Assembly (NCBI GenBank): GCA_022494885.1
Contig: JAGVSM010000888.1
Span: forward strand, 34,947 to 98,946
Source of the DNA: Micrasema longulum
Taxonomy: Eukaryota; Arthropoda; Insecta; Trichoptera; Brachycentridae
Length of the DNA stretch: 64,000 nt
Reading direction: 5' to 3'
This document shows, one piece after another, positions 56,749 through 64,000 of the stretch; the stretch's first letter is position 1; each line of letters opens with the position of its first letter. The notes beneath the pieces are model-generated. The model had not been told where the DNA came from and ran no database searches. It saw nothing but the letters and a program-made list of their open reading frames with translations. Made by a program: the position numbers and the translations under genes.

Positions 56749-59700
56749 GTGAGTATATTAAAATTTATTATTCAAAATATACTCAATAAAATCGCAATCA
56801 AATACAGTAAGATCTATAATCAAACTGGGACCTTGTTTACACGGATTCGAAATTACAAGGTCCAAAAATATTATTGATTGAACCGTTATTACTTTGTCCA
56901 AAAATTTGAAAAAAAATTAATGAAACATTAATTAAACAATGTGTAATAATTGATACATATACTATTTGTTATTAGAAAGACCTACATCCTTTTTTACTTA
57001 CTTGCCGTATAAAAAATATTATTATAGTTACAGTGAATGGTCTTCGTTTCGATTTTTTAAAGACATTTTCATGTCATTTTATATTTTTGGAAAAAGCTGA
57101 GGTACACTTAATAGTAAGCATTTCTCCGTGGTAGAGACAATGTCAATGTACTGTCTCTACCACGGAGAAATGAAGAACAGAGGAACGTGTAGTCAACGCC
57201 CAGTCCAGTCCAGTAAAAGTCAGTCAGTCAGTCAGTTACTCAGTTCCAGCTTGTATTTCAAGTGGAGTTACTTCAATACATCTCTTCAGTACTATTTCGT
57301 GGACATCACGATGTTCGTCGCATATAAGATTAATGTTTCATATATATTTAAACGAAAATAAATAATCAGGGCCGCGATTATGAACGGCTATCGTCATCGG
57401 TATATACTGAGATGGGAAAAACTAATATCGATATTAAAGTACGGAAGTGTGTATATTTGCCAGAAATTTCGAAGTATCTTCGTCGGTAACCGGTAATTAA
57501 ACATGTTTAAAAAAAAAAATGTAAACGTATTATATGTTTCATATTGAAAACTTAATTTTACTCTTTAGATAAAATTGAAGAAACGTTTTATCATCCCATC
57601 ATAATCGAGGCCCAGATTAATATTCTAACATGTTCCTTCTGTCTACGCTTAGACTGGTGTTGGGAGTCCTCAACTCACTACCCCTAAACGCCAACAGATT
57701 TTTATACAAGGAAACCTATCCAGCATTGTTCAATTCTTAGTATATTTTTTACACGGTACTGTGTGATGAGGGGCCAGACCGCGAAACTTCAGATGAACAT
57801 TCCTCGAGGTATTTTTTTTTCAAATACTCAGCTTTTTTATTGAAATGTAAAAATGTATTATTTTTTTTCATTTGAAAATGAATGAAATTCATTATGTCTC
57901 AGACTAGTATCCTTACCACAAACCTTTACACCCCCCCTACCCAACCGCTTCCCTAGTCCGCGTTCGTTTCGTTGGTCAAATACGTTTTTAGTTTCTATTT
58001 TTTTTTTAAAATTATAAATGCGATTTTCCAAAATATCCTGAAAAGTACATCATAAAAAATGTTCTTCTGAAGTTTCGCGGTTTGGCTCTGAAAAGCCATG
58101 TTTAACCTAAGAAGTGATACTTTTATTGAAAATCTGCTATTTTGGTTGTTATTTCCTATGAAACAAGTAATGATAAAGAGGAATACTTAATGTGATGTGA
58201 AAACGGCTATTCCCATTGGATATTTTTATTTGTTTTTTTTAAAGGATTGTCCTTGCTCCCAGGGATCTGAATACAAAATGTGAAAACAATAATGCAGAAA
58301 TAATAGGTAAAGATGGAAAACAAGTGGAGGATCCCTACAGTCCACTGGAACACAGAAATGTTGAGTGTCCGATTTCGTAAGTGACAAAATGAGTTTTTAA
58401 ATCTTAAACAAAATAAAGAAGACTTTTATTTTTTTTTTAAGAAGAAATATTAGCGTTCTTATAATTTACCCCAACATTTCAATTTTGGCGACTATTTTCA
58501 ACGAGTTGTAAATAACTCACTATTAGAAAATGAAAATCAAGTTGGGGTAGAGTGGGGTTCGAACCTCGGACCTCTGATCCGTGAGTCCGCAACACTAGTC
58601 ACGGGACCACAACACGATTCTGACTTAACAGGAATTTGTGTCCAGACGGATAAAGAATACAGAACAGGAAGAAATATTATTTTAACACTGGGCGAGTGTT
58701 TTCGACTCGATGGCCTACTCTCAGGTATAAAAACAGAATAAGAAAACTGAGTGGAAATAATTCCTTCTCGTAGTGGAGTATTGGGTGCATTTGACTACAA
58801 TGCTTTAGGTCCTTGGTTCGATTCCTGGCAGATATGACGTGAAATATTGATTTAAAAACTTGAATATTTCATTGTTTCTGAACTGGCACCTAAAGTGTTA
58901 GAATAAGCAACTTACCTTCTATGTAACAAAAATTATCCAGGCATGCTGCAATTGGAGAGCCGATGTAGTGTCCTATGCACCACTGGGAATGGATAGGGAA
59001 ATTATGAATATAATAAGCTCGAACAGGAACAAAGCAAATACCTAGAGGATGAATAATCCGGTGACCGTAAGGAACGGATGACTTCAAGGAATTCAATCTC
59101 ATGGAAAAAGTCGTATATGGTTGACCAACGTATAGCATAATCGAAGGTCGTCTTTTTAAAAAAATCTTTTTTAGTTAAAGGAATAACCTGCTAAACCTTT
59201 TATAGAGGCTTGTCGACAGGTGGAAAAGAGAGGATATGTAAGAATGTTGTGAAAAATACACCATTACATTTTGACCAATTGAAATAAAAATTTCTTTAAT
59301 TTTTTATCTTGTGAAATGCGGGAATCGAACCCGCGATGCCAGTTTACCAGTTGGCCGTCTGCACCGTGGCCCTCTCTTCATGAGGCCTCTATAATTGCTG
59401 GAGATGAAGAGAAATAAGGAAAATTCTAACAACTTGCTTTCTCGTTCTTTCCTCTATGCCAACAGCAAATTTTTCAAGTAGTAGAGGCTAAAAAACACAA
59501 TATTTTCTGATATTTTAGTGACGCAAGGTCTTTAGCGAATCTCCTGAAGTGTTCCCTGGGATCTGGAATTCTCGCGATGCCCCTGGCTTTCGAAAATGCT
59601 GGCATTTTGGTTGGCACAATCGGCTGCATACTTGTGGGCTTCATCTGCACTCACTGCGCTCAAATTTTGGTAAGAATACAAACAAAATATATTGTTTCTC

Positions 59701-62700
59701 AACGTTATTCGTTTGTTGTGTAATTCTTAATTTCTTAGAATTTTCTCACTCGTTTCATGATATGCAGTTAAACTTAAGGAATTATATAGATGTTAGACTT
59801 GAATTTAAAAGCTAAGCATATATTCTCTAGGTTCAGACTTCCCGAGAAATATGCACCCTGATTAGACAGCCGTCCTTAGAATACGCAGAGACCTGCGAAG
59901 AAGCTTTTGCAAACGGTCCCAAATGTTTGCGAAGTTATTCGAAAGCTGTAAGGTAAGTTTAGCAACACTTCATTAATTTAACCTACCAAAATAACAGTTA
60001 TTGCTGAATGAATTTTCCTTTTTGTTTCCTTATGACAGAAAATTACAACCACCATGAGTTTTTAGATAAATTACAATAATCCACAATTTCTTTCACTGCC
60101 TCTATTATCAGCGCCCTGATATGATTTTATAATTGTTTTCACCTTTCTACTGCGTAATCATTAGTTTTTCAACAGAGTGTGTTTTTAGTGTGTAATACAT
60201 TTTATTATGAAGACTTATGTGCTGAATTGAATGATTAAATTATTCATTGAATCTTAACTTAATTATAGTTCAAAATTTTCAACAAAATTTCTAGTATTCC
60301 CAATTTCTAAAAATACGATTTCCATTGTTGAATTTACTTAGGTATTTATGAAAAGATCGAGAAGTAAAATTGTTGCGTACTTATTAAAATTATTAAACTA
60401 TTGCGTATCTCAAGTCTTAGATGTATTTAAAGAAATAATACAGATTGAGGGCTTACTAAGATAAGAAATATGGAGTAAGTATCTAGGGATGTATACATTT
60501 GTAAACATAAACACTTGTCTTGAATGATGAATTATATATCCCGTAAGCTTTATTAGTAGCAAAAATAATATCTAAATACACATATGTTGGCGCGTTTTGT
60601 ACATTAGGATATTTATTTTCCACAATTTTACCGAAGGTATACATGTACCTAGAAAAACGACATGATGAAAAGGAAGATGCAAAGCTTGCACGACAATGTC
60701 CTTTCATTTTTATAAAGAGTAAATTGTAAAATTTAAATTCTGTTTTCAGATATGGAAGTGATTTTGGTATGGCTTTGACTTGTCTCGGAGCATGTTCTGT
60801 ATACGTTGTTCTTATAACTAATTCAGTAAAACAGGTAAAAATATTTACTTCATAACTATCAATACTAATATAAACTCTAGGATTTTAAATTGCAATGATA
60901 GCATTACTTCTAAAATGGCTAAAAAATATTGGTATTTTAGGTGTTTTTACTACACTCATAAAAAATCTTTCTTGAGACGTATTAAAACCACTATCTAATT
61001 CATTTATAATCTATCCTTTATTTTTATAATAGAAGTTTACGAGTATAAACTTTAATTTTATATATGCGAATTATGTTAAAACTATTTCTTCATTTTTTGT
61101 TGTCGAATTCAGTCAATTACCTGCATTTTTTTTACCTGTGAAGCTGAAAATATATTTTTTTTAACCTTTTTTTATCTTTGAATTCTCCCTTCAGTAAGAA
61201 ATTGGCTTCTAGCAAAAGTTTTGCGAATTAGGTTCCTCTAAAATCACAATGTTAAAAATCATTTGATTTTTAACTGTCTTTCTGTATCGTACTTCCATAC
61301 GCAATATTTTTAAAGCTTTTTTCCAAGAAGTCCGATGGTTTACTATTGAACTAAAAGACTGTTATACAGTAGAACACAATTTTTTTTGTTGTTATTTGAA
61401 TTTTTGTTGGTTAATTTGGTTTTGAAGTCAGTTTTAAAGCCATTGGCTATTCTCAAAACACCAAACTACAAATAATGTTCAAACTGCCACCCATGTATCC
61501 TTCAGATACTCTATTCGAATCAACTAATTTGCTAACTGTCAGACAGCTATATGTTAGGGTGGTTAAAACAATCTTCTATTTTTGAATAATAAATAGAACC
61601 TAACAAAATATAAAAAGATGATGTTTAAGGAGAATAAGGGTAACCTAAAGTAGAACTCCCTTTTTCAGAGGCATTTCACGATATTGGGTCACAAGTTTTT
61701 TTTAACATGTTGGACCCTGACATGAAGACGTCTGTCAGTCGCACTGCATATACGAAGATTGTAAGAAGAGGGATAAAATGTAGATCTCTTAATATCCCGT
61801 GAATTGTTTCTTTGACACATATTTTGTCTGTTTCAATTTGAATTACATCTCGTTATTCTTAAAATGATATAATTTAGATTTATGTTTCTATTTAAATTAA
61901 TTTTAGTATTGACTTTTATGAAGAAGCTCAGTGGTTCTGCAATTTTGAAATTTCTCTACCTGTGACGTCACAAGTTCATTACGGTGAGTGTTGCTGATTG
62001 GTGAACTGACTTCCCGTAAATCGGAAATCTATCACACTATCATTGGTTGTTATACAAGAACTCATGATTTCATCCAAAGTAGTTATTTTAATTAACGTTT
62101 TCATACATTTTCGAGAAACTTCGCCGTACAAATAAATAATCTTATTTTTACCGGGTGAAAATATTTTTAAATTTCCAATTTTCCGTATCACTGAACTTCC
62201 TCATTGTCTTAGCATCATCCAATGAAAAAACACACGTAACAAAAAGGTCTTACCAAAAGAGGATATTCATATTTAGTAGAGATCTCAAACAATGGAGCTG
62301 TGTACATTGTATAAAGCGTGAAATAAATAAATACATTTTTAATGAATATGACTATTATATTAATATTTGAGCTTTATATTTACTTATTAATTTTGTGTAT
62401 CGAGGCTTTACTGACAGAATGCAAGTCATTAAAACTAGTTCCAAGATAATCCTATTTAAAGCTTTTTTATTCTTTCAACATATTATTTCCACCTCAATTT
62501 TTTTTTTAAAAGCTTTAAAATAGTAATTTTTATTCTAGGCATAGCATAAAATTTGAAATGAACATCTTGCACCTATATTTGAAAACATTTTAAATATATA
62601 AAGACTCTTGACTTATTTTATTATTTTCTAATATTATCAAGTACATTATATTTGTTCTTTCCAGCTCATCGAAATTCACTATCCAGAAACTGTGATCAAT

Positions 62701-62909
62701 ATCAACTTGTACTGTTTGATGCTGGTCATTCCATTAATGTTGTTGGTCCAGATAAAGAATCTCAAGCATTTGGCTCCTTTCTCAGCGTGTGCCAACATCA
62801 TGTTTGTCGCTATCGTTTGTATTACGCTTTACGTAATTGCTAAAGACTTACCTTCTATTGGCGAGAGGCAACTCTACACTAATATCAAGACGTTCCCATC
62901 CTTTCTAAG
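56714..62909 (+). CDS. Proton-coupled amino acid transporter, SLC36 family (5' part; runs off the window)
   Basis: Six coding exons (56714-56748, 58263-58376, 59519-59669, 59831-59952, 60750-60834, 62665-62909) join in frame with GT..AG borders to give residues 1 to about 250; the last donor is AAG|GTAAAT at 62910 and the next exon is beyond 64000 or hidden. A cytosolic, Asn/Asp/Glu-rich N-terminus (1-50) carries the family signature DPYSPLEHRNVE. Then come TM1 (about 58-78) with LLKCSLGSGILAMPLAFENAG, broken here as LLKCSLGSGI and LAMPLAFENAG, TM2 (79-99), a cysteine-bearing polar loop (C108, C122, C132), TM3 (146-167), TM4 (182-199) with the family-typical LVQIKNLKHLAPFS, and TM5 (210-229). 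SLC36/PAT proteins (AAAP superfamily; about 450-480 residues, 11 TMs) move small neutral amino acids with protons at plasma or lysosomal membranes; insect relatives include pathetic and CG1139. The subgroup cannot be fixed from half the protein. Confidence 0.9.
57119..57172. repeat. Perfect 21 bp hairpin with a 12 nt loop in SLC36 intron 1
   Basis: 57119-57139 (starting CATTTCTCCGTGG) is the exact reverse complement of 57152-57172. The arm is about half GC in an AT-rich intron. Direct repeats of CAGTC and GTCA follow at 57204-57236. Confidence 0.9.
57771..58090. mobile_element. Family I MITE in SLC36 intron 1
   Basis: GGCCAGACCGCGAAACTTCA on the left mirrors TGAAGTTTCGCGGTTTGGCT on the right; the interior CCCTACCCAACCGCTTCCC matches 38733-38755. 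Confidence 0.8.
58263..58376 (+). CDS. SLC36 coding exon 2 (residues 12-50)
   Basis: Acceptor TTGCTCCCAG ends at 58262 and donor TC|GTAAGT is at 58377. The exon encodes the acidic N-terminal tail ending in the DPYSPLEHRN block that precedes TM1 in animal SLC36 proteins. Confidence 0.9.
58431..58622 (-). mobile_element. SINE D, full-length reverse copy in SLC36 intron 2
   Basis: AAATATTAGCGTTCTTATAA, GTAGAGTGGGGTTCGAACC and CACGGGACCACAACACG run tail to head. It starts about 55 bp after the exon 2 donor. Confidence 0.88.
58752..58995 (+). mobile_element. SINE A, diverged copy in SLC36 intron 2
   Basis: CTTGGTTCGATTCCTGGCAG, GAACTGGCACCTAAAGTG and CTATGCACCACTGGGAATGG. Confidence 0.7.
59170..59370 (-). 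mobile_element. SINE C, full-length reverse copy in SLC36 intron 2
   Basis: AAAGGAATAACCTGCTAAAC, GCGGGAATCGAACCCGCGAT and GTCTGCACCGTGGC. It ends about 150 bp before exon 3. Confidence 0.85.
59519..59669 (+). CDS. SLC36 coding exon 3 (residues 50-100; TM1 and TM2)
   Basis: Acceptor ATATTTTAG ends at 59518 and donor TTG|GTAAGA follows 59669. The exon encodes the glycine-rich unwound TM1 segment GSGILAMP, which in the AAAP/APC fold lines the substrate and ion site, and TM2 through THCAQIL. Confidence 0.94.
59831..59952 (+). CDS. SLC36 coding exon 4 (residues 101-141; intracellular loop)
   Basis: Acceptor TTCTCTAG ends at 59830 and donor AG|GTAAGT starts at 59953. The exon encodes a hydrophilic loop with SLEYAETCEEAF, matching the YsetxexAf pattern between TM2 and TM3 of the family. 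Confidence 0.92.
60750..60834 (+). CDS. SLC36 coding exon 5 (residues 141-169; TM3)
   Basis: Acceptor CTGTTTTCAG ends at 60749 and donor CAG|GTAAAA starts at 60835. The exon encodes TM3 with LTCLGACSVYVVLITNSVKQ, aligned by eye to the TQLGFCSVYIVF region known in SLC36. Confidence 0.92.
60835..61917. other. SLC36 intron 5, 5' part
   Basis: AT-rich, no repeat recognised until the family F MITE at 61918. Confidence 0.45.
61918..62206. mobile_element. Family F MITE in SLC36 intron 5
   Basis: ATGAAGAAGCTCAGTGG to CACTGAACTTCCTCATTG; TGACGTCA at 61963-61970 and ATTGG at 61997 and 62042. At about 290 bp it is shorter than the other copies. Confidence 0.78.
62665..62909 (+). CDS. SLC36 coding exon 6 (residues 170-251; TM4 and TM5)
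   Basis: Acceptor TTCTTTCCAG ends at 62664 and donor AAG|GTAAAT starts at 62910. The exon encodes TM4, the conserved IKNLKHLAPFS stretch, TM5 and the loop KDLPSIGERQL that leads to KTFPSFLR, where TM6 should follow in the next, unseen exon. Confidence 0.93.
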
Positions 62910-63359
62910 GTAAATACATTCAGTAATCACTTTATCAGTTTTCATCCAATTTAGATATGGGAATATATTGCCCAATTGTGGACTAAGATATCAAGTTTAT
63001 TATTTATTTACATTTTACCGAATATAAATTTGTATGCAAACGGTTTATGACAAATGTAAAATAAATTAAAGAACAATAAAAAATATGGACAGCTAACCCT
63101 TCTTAATGTTATGCCTAAAGTTTGTAATTTTATACCATGGGATATATATTGCTCTACGAAGGGTAAAAGTCGTATCTGCTGAATTGAAAATTTTACAGAA
63201 GATTCTGTTTTATGCTTTCCCGATCAGACTCTTATTTGAGAATCAGAAATGACTTTTTTGCTTAGTAAATATGTGAAGCTATCGATTACGACTTTTAGGC
63301 TTAGAAAAGTAGTATAATGTATTACGAATTGCAAGATGCATACAAACTAAACATATTTT

Positions 63360-63560
63360 CTTTTTCTTCCATTTTGCGTTTTATAATATAAATAATATAG
63401 GTATACATAAATTAAATACGAAAATAAATACGTGGTGTTTAAAACTGTCTGAACATTTTGTTATTTCTCTATGTATATTCTCATATGTAAAAATATAAAA
63501 AAAAGTATATTGTTAACTGTCCTAGGCACGGGTAAACCCCAGTGAGGTTAAATTAATTTA
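63360..63560 (+). mobile_element. LINE 3' UTR tail
   Basis: CTAGGCACGGGTAAACCCCA and TATAATATAAATAATATAGG match the tail at 8800-9040. Confidence 0.6.
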
Positions 63561-63874
63561 ATGTTTTTATTAACCATTGTTTATAATGATTATTTTTTTA
63601 AATGAATATGAAAAAAATATGTTGTTTGTACCTATAAAAACGATCTCATTTGGTGTTTACTTATTTTTATTGCGAGGTTTATTTTACTTTGCATTAGATT
63701 TATTTTTATAATTTCGTTAATTTGATTTGATTTTTTCATTCATGATATGAAAATTAGCTTAAGTGCCATTGATTTAATGTACCTAAAATGTTAATCAACA
63801 GTAATTTAAGTTTTTCCATTTTTTTTTAGATAAGGACTGGGTTTTACCACCGAGGAAGTTGTTATTATTAATAT

Positions 63875-63960
63875 ATTAAGATGAGGAACATTCAAGAAAA
63901 GGGAAAATATAAATCTAGACATTTATAGGGCTTATGGCCTGCCATTGGCTGGTTTATAGC
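63875..63960 (+). mobile_element. Family E MITE cut by SINE C
   Basis: AGGAACATTCAAGAAAAGGG, TATGGCCTGCCATTGGCTGG, then a switch to SINE C in the middle of the conserved GGTTTAAGTGGCC block. Confidence 0.7.
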
Positions 63961-64000
63961 GCCGTGGCGCAGTTGGCTAACTGTAAAACTGGTGTCGCGG
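63961..64000 (+). mobile_element. SINE C head, truncated by the window edge
   Basis: GCCGTGGCGCAGTTGGCTAA and CTGGTGTCGCGG match the head at 16566; the B box is outside the window. Confidence 0.75.

Noticed and set aside
57204..57236. CRISPR-like or minisatellite array
   Set aside because: Only a few CAGTC and GTCA units without spacers; a simple repeat.
57128..57361. 77-codon frame in SLC36 intron 1
   Set aside because: It starts inside the perfect hairpin and runs through simple CAGTC repeats.

Overview
This 64 kb window is AT-rich, gene-poor animal DNA, almost certainly from a moth or butterfly. The order is inferred from a canonical insect yellow gene with large introns and from many dispersed tRNA-derived SINEs, TIR MITEs and decayed LINEs; species cannot be named. 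No bacterial-type operon, CRISPR array, rRNA gene or convincing functional tRNA gene was seen.

Two protein-coding genes are supported, both on the + strand. (1) yellow (MRJP/Yellow family) has three coding exons at 12791-13022, 27916-28104 and 28193-29136. They join in phase into a complete 454-residue secreted protein; intron 1 is 14.9 kb. The ATG lies immediately after a splice acceptor, so at least one 5' UTR exon lies upstream; a promoter-like sequence near 7068-7110 is a candidate start. (2) The first six coding exons (56714-62909) of an SLC36-type proton-coupled amino acid transporter encode about 250 residues; the gene runs off the right edge.

The rest is transposon debris, which I sorted by eye into families: four tRNA-headed SINE families (A: glycine-tRNA-like head with (GAT)n tail; B: glutamate-tRNA-like head with A-rich tail; C; D); several TIR or foldback families (E: about 50-70 bp TIRs with a conserved interior; F: about 300-430 bp with ends resembling CAATGAGGAAGTTCAG; G, H and I; one 1.1 kb TIR element); and decayed LINE C-termini of jockey-like and RTE/endonuclease-RT-like types. 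Nesting is frequent and gives relative insertion ages.

Layout: 1-12790 upstream region with repeats; 12791-29136 yellow, its long intron packed with repeats; 29137-56713 intergenic, with repeats, a 353 bp palindrome and several unassigned higher-GC patches; 56714-64000 transporter 5' half with SINEs and MITEs in its introns. I found no new multi-gene system. The best leads are perfect short hairpins, the large palindrome, MITEs that carry CRE and CCAAT motifs, and a few unexplained exon-like or promoter-like patches.
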